From positions 31,620,001 through 31,684,000 of the forward strand of contig OZ038526.1 of NCBI GenBank assembly GCA_964036665.1: a DNA stretch of 64,000 nucleotides, in the 5' to 3' direction. The notes under the pieces are model-generated. The model was not told the origin of the DNA, did not search any database, and saw only the letters and a program-made list of their open reading frames with translations. The stretch is from Gordius sp. MW1. Taxonomy: Eukaryota > Nematomorpha > Gordioida > Gordea > Gordiidae. The position numbers and the translations under genes are program-made. Shown piece by piece: positions 34,701-46,100 of the stretch (its first letter is position 1; the number at the start of each line of letters is the position of its first letter).

Positions 34701-34921
34701 AAATTCAGGTGCTTTTAATCATAATGTAAACTATTTGTGTTCAAAAAAATAAATATTTTTATTTTTATGGAACCATAAAATATTATTTATCAAGGTGCAA
34801 TCTATTTTTTTTTAATATTAGGGTTATAGGTCCTCTATCAAATTCCAAGGCTTTCAGTGAGGCTTTTAATTGCCCCCTAGATTCTCCAATGAATTCTAAA
34901 AATAAATGTACCATATGGTGA
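22758..34921 (+). CDS. M13 family zinc metallopeptidase (neprilysin-like), 18 exons, 754 residues
   Basis: Neprilysin-family ectoenzymes cut short peptides. Exons: 22758-22824, 22969-23181, 23256-23414, 26679-27130, 27274-27360, 27458-27606, 32117-32339, 32486-32584, 32673-32750, 32854-32954, 33035-33093, 33177-33228, 33300-33367, 34130-34254, 34289-34354, 34447-34536, 34632-34708 and 34822-34921. All are GT-AG and the phases agree throughout. The N-terminus ([18 protein letters not shown]) looks like a signal peptide rather than the usual cytosolic tail plus anchor. The mature start has the family C-L-T-P-x-C and [12 protein letters not shown]. Catalytic parts: NAYY (552-555), zinc-binding HELIH (593-597), ENIAD with the third ligand Glu653, His716 and Arg722. 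The protein ends C-x-x-W, as in the family. Length matches human neprilysin (about 750). Introns 3 and 6 are expanded by repeats and a LINE; intron 14 is only 34-46 bp. Which paralogue it is cannot be decided. Confidence 0.93.
23608..23945. repeat. Short inverted-end repeat with tRNA-like segment (M13 intron 3)
   Basis: Ends TATGCAATTTATGGGCGAG and GAGCCCATAAATTGCATAG are inverted. Inside, the minus strand at about 23835-23895 reads like the 3' half of a tRNA: a CCAGG/CCTGG stem with a 7-base loop, then GGTTCGTGTTCAATCC (B-box-like) and GGAGAGGGC. It may be a tRNA-derived SINE or a DNA element that captured one. The same end motif is seen near 9428, 26290 and 50790. Confidence 0.5.
25040..26320. 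repeat. Array of diverged tandem repeats (M13 intron 3)
   Basis: Seven to eight diverged copies of a unit start GGCCAATGGTCATTTTTT, pass through CATTGGTCAGTAGCCAGCGG and ACGGTCAAAAAGTCATATTA, and end in TAACAAGAACAATATATTAA (for example near 25050, 25125, 25222, 25345, 25475, 25745, 26015 and 26090). Two copies carry the tRNA-like minus-strand block CTCTCCGGGATTCGAACCC (25595, 25865). The right border has the GAGCCCATAAATTGCATAG end of the 23608 element. Apparent frames are repeat artefacts. The interval 23946-25040 is AT-rich with a pyrimidine/purine patch at 24390-24570 and no gene. Confidence 0.7.
28428..28720 (+). repeat. Two-copy direct repeat upstream of the LINE reading frame
   Basis: Two blocks about 185 bp apart share AACACAAAAGTT, AGACAG, CTTATCTTCAAACTCA, CACTTTCAT and CAATATTCATTCCATTT. 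Position and layout fit the promoter monomers some LINEs keep in the 5' untranslated region. I infer this from placement only. The intron before it (27607-28427) holds no exon. Confidence 0.5.
28848..29909 (+). pseudogene. LINE N-terminal zinc finger and start of reverse transcriptase
   Basis: A 353-codon frame. Residues about 16-45 read [30 protein letters not shown]: a finger followed by the GSG motif common in this group. Reverse-transcriptase fingers begin near residue 245 (STGAGLDGL) and continue through [13 protein letters not shown]. The frame is lost near 29880, just before the next RT block. Confidence 0.82.
29880..30898 (+). pseudogene. LINE reverse transcriptase palm and thumb
   Basis: Continues the protein in another frame. 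It begins with [13 protein letters not shown], passes [13 protein letters not shown], then the catalytic region [13 protein letters not shown] and YLDDGT. The two aspartates needed for polymerisation are present. The frame ends at a TAG at about 30898, and the next part follows almost at once. Confidence 0.85.
30900..31652 (+). pseudogene. LINE C-terminal zinc finger and restriction-like endonuclease domain
   Basis: A 250-codon frame. It shows [16 protein letters not shown], a finger C-x2-C...H-x4-C with a following R-H (CSLC...HHGLHC...RH), then K-R-T-D-G-Q, W-D-F-T-C-S-D and A-E-A-Q-K-I-T-K-Y. Acidic and lysine positions in this order fit a PD-(D/E)xK nuclease that would nick the target for primed reverse transcription. 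The nuclease assignment is by motif pattern only. Confidence 0.7.
31813..31968. mobile_element. hAT-type MITE, TAGTGTT ends (M13 intron 6)
   Basis: Flanked by a perfect 8-bp duplication CTGCCCAT (31805-31812 and 31969-31976). Starts TAGTGTTAAGAACG and ends CCGTTTTTACAACACTT. Shares GGTTTTAGGCGACTAAAC and CTTAGTCGACC blocks with the copies at 10869 and 33463. Confidence 0.9.
33463..33660. mobile_element. hAT-type MITE, TAGCGT ends (M13 intron 13)
   Basis: Starts TAGCGTGTAAAAGCTGGG and ends CCGTTTTTACAACGCTA. Contains GGTTTTAGTCGACTAAAC and the complementary GGTCGACCAAACAAAACCC. The flanks CGGGACAA and CTGAACAA are an imperfect 8-bp duplication. This is the longest of the three family members. 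Confidence 0.83.
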
Positions 34922-37020
34922 AATTGTATAACATTTTAATCTCCTTTTTTAACCAACACGTTATACATGATTTTTGTAGGCGATAAAAATAATAAATTTT
35001 AATAATTTTTTGATTATCAATTTACAGGATTTTATAAAATTACCATTAGACCTAACAAAAATGTGCGTTACGATATAGCCGTCTATGACCGTCTTAGCCT
35101 TCAGAACTCGCCGTTTGAGTGAGTTTTGTGACTGGTTCGTCACTTGCACAGAGGTCTTAAATATGGGCTATGTTGTCGTCAAGCTTTCAACTATGTCTGT
35201 TTTGCCTTCATTTTTGTATTCTTAACAGGGCCTTAATAGTTGAGGCGACGTACGGATTCCAATTTCTATGTTAGACATTAAGGCGTGGATTCACGAATAA
35301 TGAATTTTGTTGTGCAGTGGAAGATGGTTGCCAAGAGTATGTTGTAAGGAGTTTTGAATGGGATAATTTCCAAGAAATCCAGAAAATCGGTTGTATACAT
35401 AGTAAATAGACTGCTCATCGATTTTAAATAAGTGTACCGTTTTCGCTATTTTGAAATGTGCACAAATAAGAAGAGGACATAACGATTATAGTAATTTTGG
35501 TTAATTAAAATGTTTTTAAAACGTAATAAAAAAATAATGAGCGAATTAAAAATTAAAAATAATATATCTTAAAATATATATCACATACAAAAATCATAAA
35601 AATACTGTGAGGATATAATGTTAAGGCTATTTAGTGACCGCATTTTATTGAATAATCATTCATTAACATTCTTTTTTTATCTCTTAACTAATGAGAAAAT
35701 TCACCTTTTCTGTTTAAAAATGAAATACATTGCAGAAAGACATGGGAGATAGTTAAATTCAAAATGGTGGAATTAACGGTACACATTTTACCATAAGAAA
35801 CATATGACAACAGCATTTTATGTAGTCTATGGTTGTATCTATTAAGGAAGGAATTTGATCTAAGATCTAAATTTGTTTGATCTCATTTAATAAAGAACTA
35901 GAGGTGAAAATTTAATGAACAAGGGAAAGCACATTTCTAGGCTTAATACCGACATTGTCGACTGGGTTGGTAACCTTAGTGGAGTCCCCAATTTAGATAA
36001 CAAGATGTAGGTTAAGTGGATATTTAAAAGATTAATTTTTAATTGAATTAGTTTAAAAGTTATTCTAAGTAGTTTACATGCAATCAAATATAAGGCTATA
36101 TAATTGTTCCAAGTTCGCCTTGGAGGCTACTATGTTCCTAAGTGTTGAAACAGAGTGTTTTACGTGCTCCAGTTCGCTCCTGTACACCTGGCAAAATGCA
36201 CATGTGGCGAATTTACTAATATTAGGCAACAAATAATCCAAAATTAAGCAACATATAATTTTATTATTAAATTTTGAATATTTTACGTGAGGAATATAAA
36301 TAGTTCTGTATTACAATTATCTCTTGCAAGTTATATATCATTGTCACTCTTAGGTTCTCCATTGTATACTTAAGCAAACAAATTTTGTATCGATTTGTGG
36401 TGTGGTGTCCTCAACTCCTCCAAAACGGCTAGACCGATTTAGATGGAAATTTCTGCGAATGATTGGTAGGTCTGAGCCTAGGTTTTTAACTATATTCCAA
36501 ATTTCTAAGTCTTAAGACGGTCGAGTTATTTAGTTTTATACGTTTTGACGTTTAATAAAATGTCACTCAAACGCAACCTCATGACGTATTGCGTATCTAT
36601 CGTGTTCTTTGAAAATTTGAATATGCAGTTGTTTAAATTTTGATTAAGTTTACTTTTATGGTGGTTAAGGATAGAACTCTATAACCCACATATTTGTGGG
36701 GTAATTAATAATTGTTTTAGTGTAATATTAAAATATAAATGCACATCCGAATTGTTTTAAATCCTTATTTCATTATTTTTTAGATAAGATATTTAATAAA
36801 TGGTATGCAAAAAAATATATATAAAATGTATTGACCTTGAGCCTTATTAATTGTCAATGCGAATGCCAGTCTAATTGGAAATTGAATAGTTCAAAAAATA
36901 TAATTTTACCCCTACCTAAATCAATATATTGCACATGAATAATCATGAAATTAAAATATAATTTATATATACCCAGTAAATAATTATTTAAAGAGGAAAA
37001 TTTCTCAAAAGATAACTTAA
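34922..37020. other. Intergenic DNA downstream of the M13 gene
   Basis: AT-rich with no convincing gene. A block near 36400-36560 (CTCCAAAACGGCTAGACCGA) has the wording of dispersed insect-type repeats in which an ACGGCT-x-GACCGATTT phrase recurs, perhaps a Helitron-like fragment. Small open frames here have no recognisable domain. Confidence 0.5.
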
Positions 37021-37029
37021 AAGGTGCCT

Positions 37030-37932
37030 TTTGCCTAGAAATAATCTATATATATAAAGTAAAGTGTGTGTGTGTATGTATGTATATGTATGTATGTAAG
37101 GACTAAATTCTGAAACTACCGGCCCGATTCGCGGGAAACTTTACCCGTAGGTTCCCAGGGCGGTCAGGGGTAAAATAGCTTTTTCAGAATCCTAAAATTC
37201 CTTTTAGTTTTAAAAAAGGGCTAAATTCTGAAACTACCCCGATTCGCGCGAAAATTTTGCCGTAGATGCCCAGGGCGGCCAAGAGTAAAATAGCTTTTTC
37301 AGATACCTAAAATACCTGTTTGTTTTAAAAATATCGGACATTTCCCGGCCAGTTTCATTTATAGCATCATATACAATAATGACGTCATACATACAAGGCT
37401 GAAGTTTTCTCGGATTAGATATTTAAAAGTATAATAAAAATGTTACAGTATACTACGATCAAAATTATTGGGGTTTAACAAACTATTTAAATTAAATAAA
37501 TAAAATTTAAATTATGCAATTTTTGCCATTATTATCACGTGGTCGATCATAGAAGCATATATTTAATCATTATCCAATCTTCAATTAATTATTTTATTAT
37601 ATTAAAGAAAATTGTATTTCAAATAAATCAGCTAACCAGAAAAATAAAATAATGGTATTATTGTATAATAAGTAACAGCATTAATCAGCAATTTTTTCAA
37701 AAACATTTAATTTTATGCGGATTTGACTAAAACAGAATTTGCATTTGGTTTGTCTTATTATATAAATATATACTAAAAATAGTGGGTTCATAAAATCATT
37801 CGGACCTTTCACATTATAAATTATTTCATATATGACCCCATTTTAGATAAGTCTTATTAATAGCTTATAGTTATACTTATTTAACCACTTAAGGACTGAG
37901 CCAAAGCAACGCTTGGCGGGCACAGCTAGTTT
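37030..37932 (+). mobile_element. Helitron/Helentron-like non-autonomous repeat (tentative)
   Basis: Begins with TCTATATATATAAAGTAAAG and a (TG)n/(TATG)n run, followed by two copies of a block CTAAATTCTGAAACTACC...CCCGATTCGCG...GGGCGG (37105 and 37210). The 3' end reads GCAACGCTTGGCGGGCACAG and then CTAGT, the kind of hairpin plus CTAG-T ending seen in Helitron-like repeats of invertebrates. No replicase or helicase frame is present. Confidence 0.5.
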
Positions 37933-38339
37933 TACTATATAGTGCAATTATAAAGAGAAATATAATATATATTGTGTTGCAATTATAAAGAGAAATAATT
38001 TATATTGTGTATATAAATTATATATTCTATAAATATAAAGATAAGCACACTTTTTTGAAACTATTCTGACATTTCGCCAGCTGTGCATTTTGCCAGGCGT
38101 GCTTGATTCACTCCAGTGCAATGTCTTTTTAAGGGGATATAGGCTAAATCCCGAATCCACGATAATGCTATTGCTACGATTTTCAAATATCCATATGTTT
38201 TATAGTTTGAAAGTTTTATCACATCCCCAAAAATATTATGTATTTTCAGTCCATTAATTCAAGAGCTAGATTTGGGTGCAACCTTTAAAATATTATGTAT
38301 GAATCACATTTAATTTGTTAAAATTTATTCAATTAACCA

Positions 38340-38770
38340 TTTAGTACACTAATGTTTAAAATTATTACAAGCAAACATAAATATAGTCTTCCATATTAAT
38401 GCAGTCTTAATTATTGCCCCATGTTAATTTATCTTAATATTTTTTAAGACATTTTATTCAATAATATTATCAATGTAATATCTATCAAATTTTTTAAGAG
38501 AGCTAAAATGAATAAACACTAATGTGTAATTAACAGCAATATAAATATAGTATTTATTGCAGAATTAAATTTTTCAATATCAACAAACATATTAATGCAG
38601 CCTTAATTATTGCTTTATGTTAATTTATCTTAATATTTTATAGGACATTTTATTCAAAAATAGATTTAAGGAAGTATCTATCTCAAATTTTTTAAGAGGG
38701 ATGCAATTGATAAAAATTAATGTTTAATTACAAGCAAGTATAAATATAGTCTGAAATACAGATATCAAAT
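38340..38770. repeat. Tandem repeat, about 195-bp unit
   Basis: Two full units and a partial one share AATGCAG, CTTAATTATTGC, ATGTTAATTTATCTTAATAT and CATTTTATTCA in order (38397, 38593) and the trailing ATTAACAGCAA/ATTACAAGCAA followed by TATAAATATAGT. They may be the subterminal repeats of the adjacent MULE relic. Confidence 0.55.
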
Positions 38771-38849
38771 TTTATATAATTACAAAAAATTCAAAACTCA
38801 TTTTTTTGTAATGTAATTGTAAACACCTAATTCTTTGGGCTTTAGCTTC

Positions 38850-39600
38850 CAGCTTTCTTTGAACTTGATATAAAATATTGCCATTGTTTTTTTGTATAAT
38901 TTTTGTTTCCATATTTCTCTGGTGTTCTTTTTAAGTTAGGATAAAACTATAAATTTTGGATATGGCTGCTTTACTAATTTCTTCATTGCATTATGGAATC
39001 CTTCAAAATGATATTTAGTAGTCATACCAAGAGCTTCATACTTTTGCCATATTATATGGAAATTATGCATTATCATTCACCCAGAAATTTTTTTAATATC
39101 TTAAAAATCTTTTCAAATTGACATTAGTGAGATGTTATGAGGAAATCATACATGTTATAAACTATATCTACATCTATTTTCTTGAGATATGGTGTATTGC
39201 ATATTTGCTTAATAACTGCTCGGATTGTTTTATCTTTAATGTATTCTTTATCAAGGCCCAATTTCTTAGCTTTGCCAATTATTGCTTGGGAGAAATGGAA
39301 ATTGCAACTTAGTAAGATTCTATTTTACTACATAATATATGAATATTACCTTGAGCTATAATGTTAGGCTATATCGTTTAGGGTTTTTATGGAAGCCATC
39401 TCAAAATCAACTTGCCAAAACATTGGATTAAATATAAGCCCTATAGAACTGCACACTTGATTAAGGCTTGTTAGAAATTTTATGTATGTCGTTAAAAATT
39501 TATTGGGAAGAATACCATAACTGTTGGTATCATGTGGTTTTTATACAAAACATGAATAGTGTACACCTAAAATGTGTGAATATAAACTTTAATTTATATA
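38850..39600 (-). pseudogene. Decayed MULE-type transposase
   Basis: On the minus strand, fragments of a Mutator-like transposase appear in order and in shifting frames. Near 39400 there is W-Q-V-D-F-E-M-A-S, matching the catalytic DFE-x-A motif. Near 39305-39120 a long open stretch with FHFSQAIIGKAKKLGL then D-K-E-Y-I-K-D matches the family block C-x-FHF-x-Q...LGL...Y. Near 39050-38950 there is TTKYHFEGFHNAMKK, the family TN-x-x-EG-x-H block. Several stops and frame changes make it non-functional. I did not find its terminal repeats. Confidence 0.75.
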
Positions 39601-39970
39601 CTTGATAAAAAAGGTCAAGTACACCTGTCAAAGTTTTTCCTCTCTAATTTTGATATAATTAAAGTCTTTATGGGCCAGGATCATGTTTATTCTATTAGAT
39701 TTATAACACTATGAAAATAATTTTTATATATATAAATAACTAAGCTTACTTATATTTTCTTTATTATCTTGATTTGTTCCCTCAACCAAAAATTAGATAA
39801 AAGCTTGATTATAAGTTCATATTTTATGATTTTATTAATTCTTTACTTGATTATATGTTTTTTTTATTTTAAAATGTAAATTGGCGCCAAGCCTAGCATT
39901 AAAATTCCGGATTATGCATTTTCTGGATTGTGCCTAGGAACCTTTTTAAGTTTTATACGCTTCTGTACGC

Positions 39971-42720
39971 TTCTGTACATTAGACGATTGACCTGTTAGG
40001 CCGACAACCAATTAGGTTACAGATTTATGTGAGCTTTGAATGAGCGCGACTGGAGAAAAAACAAGTGATAACCAAGTGATGAAAACCAATATTTGATAGA
40101 TTTGCACATATGTATGTTTATATTAGTTGTAACAAGTTCAATCTTGTCTTTATCAAGTAAATATATGTGCTCTAATCTTTATATTAGTAATGGTTGTATC
40201 AATTCATTTATCTTCCAACTCAATCTGTCCAATGTTCAAAGTACTTTATGTGCATATTTTTTCTTTAGTTTCAGCTAGTTTAACACAACTTGTCTTCATC
40301 ACGTAAATTTATGTGCTATTTTTTAATTATCATAGTAATTGTTGTTATCTCAAGATTAATCTTCCAACTCAAGCTGTCCAATGTTTAAAGTACTTTATGT
40401 GCATATTTTTTAAATCTTTAGATTAGTTATATGTATTTTAGCTAGTTTAACACAACTTGTCTTCATCAAGTAAATATATGTGCTATTTTCTAATTTTTAT
40501 CATAGTAACTGTTGTTATCTCAAGATTAATTTTCCAACTTAAGCTGTCCAATGTTCAAAGTACTTTATGCATATTTTTAAATCTTTAGATTAGTTATATG
40601 TATTTTAGCTAGTTTAACACAACTTGTCTTCATTGAGTAAATCTATGAGCTATCAAAGTATTTTATGTGCATATTTTTTAAATCTTTAGATTAGTCAATG
40701 TTAAAACAATGAATTTAAGAAGAACCGTTAAAGCTCACCACAAAATAACCTATTCATTGTATTAAATATGTACCATCTTTTAACATTATATCAAAGACTA
40801 AATAAATTATCTTTCATTTATTATATAATAAATTTCATAGTAGTGGCTTATTATCATCTTTTTCTATAGATAGAGGATTAGCTAATACATTTGCTTAATA
40901 TAAATTTTAACTAATTTATATTTTGCATATTATAAACTTGTCCCTGCTTTTACTGAACTAAACAAATTATCTACAAATGTACATAAAATGTTCAATATAT
41001 AATATTTAAATTTTTTTAACATATATCAATTACACAATTATGGACTTACAATCAAATAATTTTTTGAGAAAAATATAAAAACTACATTAAATACTGCTTA
41101 GCCTTAATAGTTACTGGCTTATTTACTAACTATTTATTAAGTGTCAAAATTATAACTAATTATTAAATAAGGAAATTTTTTTTTGCTTTTCTCAAAATTA
41201 GACTAAGACACTCATATGTATTGCAACCATAGAAGATAATTTTTAAGGCATCATATTGAACATTATAGGATGTCAAGTCAAGCACGCCTAAGCACTTGCA
41301 CAGCCATATTCCTGTGTTGGTCAGGTGAAAATCCTAATACGGATGGTAAAGGGGGTCAAGATGACCCCAAACTTTAAATAGCTATAACTTGGTTGTATTA
41401 AGGCATAGTATTTTAACTCTTATCAGTAAATTAATATATTACTTTGGGTATTAAATCAAGTAATTTTATTTTATATCCTAAATTAGTACAATTTTTTAAA
41501 ATTTTCCCCTATGTGATTAATTTAGCTCATACAAATTTTAGCCATTTTAATTTCATAATTTTATTAATAATATTATATAAAATCAGGTTAGAACTATAAA
41601 TATAGAACTTGGTATAAAAAACCCTTAAAAAAATGTTTGCTATGGAATTTTGGCCCTATATTTTTATAGTTAAAAGTGAATACTGTTCTTAACCATTATT
41701 TTCTATTTTTGGACAATTTAATTTTATTGAATATAAATACATCATAGAAGGTTAGAATTTAGAATATGAAAAAAATTTAAATGTAAATTCTTAAAACAAA
41801 AATTTTATGAGATTTAATAATAATTTTTGTGTAAATGAGATTTTCTCCTTGTTTGTAAAATTATTTTAGGTTGAAAGGGTAAAGTTTAAAATAATCAGTT
41901 TATAAATATATATTGGTATAAGTTCATGATGTTTTAGATTTGGCATAAAAAACATCATAAAATAGTAGAGTTGTCCAAACTTAAGAAAGTCGACCCTTTT
42001 TTGAGACATAAAAGTTTCTATTGTTTTAAATCCATTTTTTTATAGTTTTCAACTTAGTTTTAAATTTAAATGACAATAATCCTTTTCTTCATTACAAAAA
42101 CCCTTAAAATAAAAAAATTTGTGTTTGCCCTTCCCTAAATGAACTTAAATACTTTCGCCCCCCCCCTTATTCTAAAACCTGGTTACGCCCATGTTTCCAA
42201 CACCTCCTTGGGCTGGTATAAGGTGTGACCTTCTATGTTTTTTAGTACTATATAATACAATATACGGTATTATATTTATTATATTATATTTAATGCATTG
42301 TATGATTATTATTGTATTGTACTATATAATATTTATTATATTGTATTATTTTGCATTATATTTACTGTATTGCATTATATTATATAAATTATATTATATT
42401 TATTGTATACATTTGTTGATTGTATTATATAACATTTCTTGTGTTTACTTTACTTTACTGTATTATATTATATTTATTGTATTATATTTATTATATAACT
42501 TATATTATTATATTAAATCTATTGTATTATATTTATTGTATAATGTAATATATATTATATTGTATTTATTTTTTGTATTATATTTATTATATTCATTGTA
42601 TTATATCATATTTATACTATATTATTTTAAATTTAATTTTCATAGTGATTTAGAGTCTTATATGTTGCAGTCACGTGTTCAAGAATCGCGAACTAAAAAT
42701 CGCCTAATGTACCAGATTCC
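39971..42720 (+). mobile_element. Long non-coding TIR element, copy A
   Basis: Begins with CTGACCTGTTAGGC-type sequence (here ATTGACCTGTTAGGCCGACA) and CAACCAATTAGGTTACAGAT. It contains four copies of a 170-bp tandem repeat (40130-40690; ACACAACTTGTCTTCAT, AAGCTGTCCAATGTTCAAAG), a conserved block GGTAAAGGGGGTCAAGATGA (41347), a MITE-like end ACGCCCATG (42184) and a TATTATATTTATTG low-complexity tail (42240-42620). It ends at GCAGTCACGTGTTCAAGAAT...ACCAGATTCC. No protein can be read; the 180-codon frame over the TATT tail is an artefact. Copies B and C share this order. Confidence 0.75.
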
Positions 42721-45396
42721 TTCTGTACAGTAGGCGACTGACCTGTTAGGCGACAACCAATTAGGTTACAGATTTATGTGCGCGTCGAATAAGCGCGACT
42801 GGAGAAAAAAACAAGTGATAGTGATGAAAACCAATATTTGATAGATTTGCACATATGTTTATATTATTGTAACAAGTTCAATCTTGTCTTCATCAAGTAA
42901 ATATATGTGCAATTTTCTAATCTTTATAATAGTAATAGTAATAATCTCAATTCATTGATCTTCCATCTTAAGCTGTCTAATGTTTAAAGTATTTTATGTA
43001 AATATTTTTTGAATCTTTAGATTAGTCAATGTTAAAACAATGAATTTTAAAAAGAATTACAATTAAAGCTCAAACCTATGGTTGATCTCACATCTGTCAC
43101 CACAAAATAATACCTATTCATTGCATTAGTGAAGAAAAACAAAGTGATAACCAAGTGATGAAAATTATTATTATTTGATAGATTTGCACATATGTTTGTT
43201 TATATTAGTTGTAACAAGTTCAATCTTGTCTTTATCAAGTAAATTTATGTGCTTTTTTCTAATCATTATAATAGTAATAGTTGTAATTTCAATTCATTAA
43301 TTTTCCAACACAAGCTGTCCAATGTTCAAAGTATTTTATGTGCATATTTTTTGAATCTTTAGATTAGTCAATGATTAAAGAATGAATTTTAAAAAGAATT
43401 ACATTTAAAGCTCAAACCTATGGTTGACCTCACATCTGTCACCACAAAATATTACCTATTCATTGCATTAAATATGTACCATTTTTTAACATTATATCAA
43501 ACACTGAATAAACGTATATTTCATATATTATAAGGCTTTTACTGAACTAAACAAATTATTAATAAATCTACATAAACTGTTCAATATATAACATTTAAAT
43601 TAAAAATTTTATAACATATCATTTACAGATAATTTTTTATGAAAATAAAAAAATACTATATTAAATACTGCTTTGCCTTAATATTTTACAGCTTATTTAC
43701 TATCTATTTATTAAGTGCCAAAATTATTACTAATTATTAAATAATTAAAATATTTTTTGCTTTTTTCAATTTGTTAGACTAAGACTAACACACCCATTTG
43801 TATTCCAACCATAGATAATAATTTTTAAGGCATCATATTGAACATTAGAGGATGTCAAGCACCAGCATGTCTAAGCACTTGCACAGCCAAATTCCTCCGT
43901 CACGTCAGGTCAAAATCTTAACACGGATGGTAAAGGGGGTCAAGATGACCCCAAACTTTAAATAGCTATAACTTGGTTGTATTAAGGCATAGTATTTTAA
44001 CTCGTATCAGTAAATTAATATATTACTTTGGGTATTAAGTAATTTTAATTTTATATCCTAAATTAGTACAATTTTCAAAATTTTCCCCTATGTGATTAAT
44101 TTGGTTCATAAATTTTTTTTCTATTTTAATTTCATAATTTTATTAATAATATTATATAAAATAAGGTTAGAACTATAAATACAGACAATTTGGCATAAAA
44201 AACCTAAAAAAATAGAGATGTCCAAACTTATGGAATTTTGGCCCTATGTTTTTAAAGTTAAAAAGTTACTACTGTTTTTAACCATTATTTTCTATTTTTG
44301 GACTTCAATTTAATTTTTTTGAATATAAATACATCATAGAAGGTTAGAATTAAGAATAAAAAAAATCTAAATGTAAATTCTTAAAACAAATTTAATCAGG
44401 CTCAATAGTAAATTTTGTGTAAAGATGAGAGTTCCTATAAGTTTTCCTAGTTTGTAAAATTATTTTAGATTGAAAGGGTTAAGTTTAAAATAGTCAGTTT
44501 ATAATAGATATTGGTAAAAGTTCATGATTTTTTAAATTTGGCATAAAAAACATCATAAAAATTAGAGTTGTCTAAACTTAAGATAGTCTTAACCCTTTGT
44601 TTTTTAAAACATAAAGTTTCTATCGTTCTAAATCCATTTTTTTATAATTTTTCAACTTAGTTTTAAATTTAAATGACAATAATCCTTTTTTTCAATACAA
44701 AAACCCTTAAAATAAAAAAATTTGTGTTTGCCCCTCCCTAAATGAACTTAAACAATTTTCGCCCCCCCCCCTATTCTAAAACCTTGCTACGCCCATGTTT
44801 CCAACACCTTCTGGGCTGGTATAAGATGTGACCTTCTATGTTTTTGACTACTATATAATAATGGTATTATATTTATTATATTAAATGCATTGTATTATTA
44901 TTATTGTATTGTACTATATAATATTTATTATAATGTATTATATTTATTATATTGCATTATATTTACAGTATTGCATTGTATATTATAATATAAATTTTAT
45001 TATTAAATATATTATCTTGTATTATATTAAATTTAATGCATTATAAAATATTTCTTGTATTTATTGTATCATATTATATTTATTGCATTATATTTATTAT
45101 ATAACTTATATTATATTTATTGTTTTGTATTATAATAAATTAAATTAATGTATTATATTATATTAAAGCTATTGTATTATATTTATTGTATAATGTAATA
45201 TATATTATATTGTATTTAATCTTTTGTATATATTTATTATGTTGTATTATATTCATTGTATTATATCATATTTATACTATATTATTTTAATTTTCATTAT
45301 AATTTAGAGTCTAATATGTTGCAGTCACGTGTTTAAGAATTGCGTAATATAATTGGTTGTCGCCTAACAGGTCAGTCGTCTACTGTACCAAATTCC
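42721..45396 (+). mobile_element. Long non-coding TIR element, copy B
   Basis: Follows copy A directly. Left end CTGTACAGTAGGCGACTGAC, then CTGTTAGGCGACAACCAATT; the right end (45350-45392) is its reverse complement (AATTGGTTGTCGCCTAACAG, GTCAGTCGTCTACTGTACC), giving terminal inverted repeats of about 45 bp. AGATTCC/AAATTCC at the borders may be a remnant duplication. The interior follows copy A: 300-bp duplicated part (42830-43470), GGTCAAGATGACCCC at 43939, ACGCCCATG at 44790 and a TATT-rich tail. Confidence 0.82.
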
Positions 45397-45617
45397 ATAG
45401 AATAATAAAACTATAGACGGTATTATCCCAAAATACCATGGGACAAAATACAAATAGCATGAACGGTTTCACGATCTTGAAACCGTTTCAAGATCTTATA
45501 ATGCGCATGCGTATGCATTTAACAGACCAATCAGATAGCTGCGCGGTTTAATAATGCGCATGCGTATTCATTTAACAATTATTGCTGCACTATAAAACTT
45601 TAAGGGACAGGGTTAAA
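45397..45617. other. Short spacer with repeated GCGCATGCGTAT
   Basis: Contains ATAATGCGCATGCGTATGCA at 45498 and a similar ATAATGCGCATGCGTATTCA at 45550, plus inverted GGTTTCACGATCTTGAAACC pieces. It is not assigned to any family. Confidence 0.4.
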
Positions 45618-46100
45618 GTTCAGGGTAAGGAACTGCACGGGTGATCCGAGACCCGACCCGACTTCGGGTCAAGTTCGGGTAGAAAATTTGAAAATGATTT
45701 CGGGTCGGATCGGGTATGGGTAGAAAATTTGAAAATGCTTTCGGGTCGGGTCAAATATATAGAGTCGGGTCCAAGGTTTGTACATTGTAAAAAACACGCG
45801 AGACCTATTTTTTTTTTAATTAATGTTAATTGTTAAGCCAAGTGTGTTTTTAAATATCGAAATGTACAATTTGGATCATTCTTTCATTTAACTCTTCCTC
45901 TTTTTTTAAATTTTAAAACTCCTAATTCTGAAGTGCTAGCTAATTCTCATCACTAAATCAAACTACATAAATTACTCCTGTTTTTAATTTGACTATTAAA
46001 AGGTAAATTATTTCAATAAAGTTGTATTTTAAATTTTTTTAGTGTTAATCGTGAAGTTTTAGCTAATCCTCATCGTTAATTTAAATTACATTTAATACAT

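Noticed and set aside
42191..42733. 180-codon hydrophobic open frame that looks like a membrane protein
   Set aside because: It is a TATT/TATTG low-complexity tail of the long TIR element; copies B and C have the same tail with broken frames.
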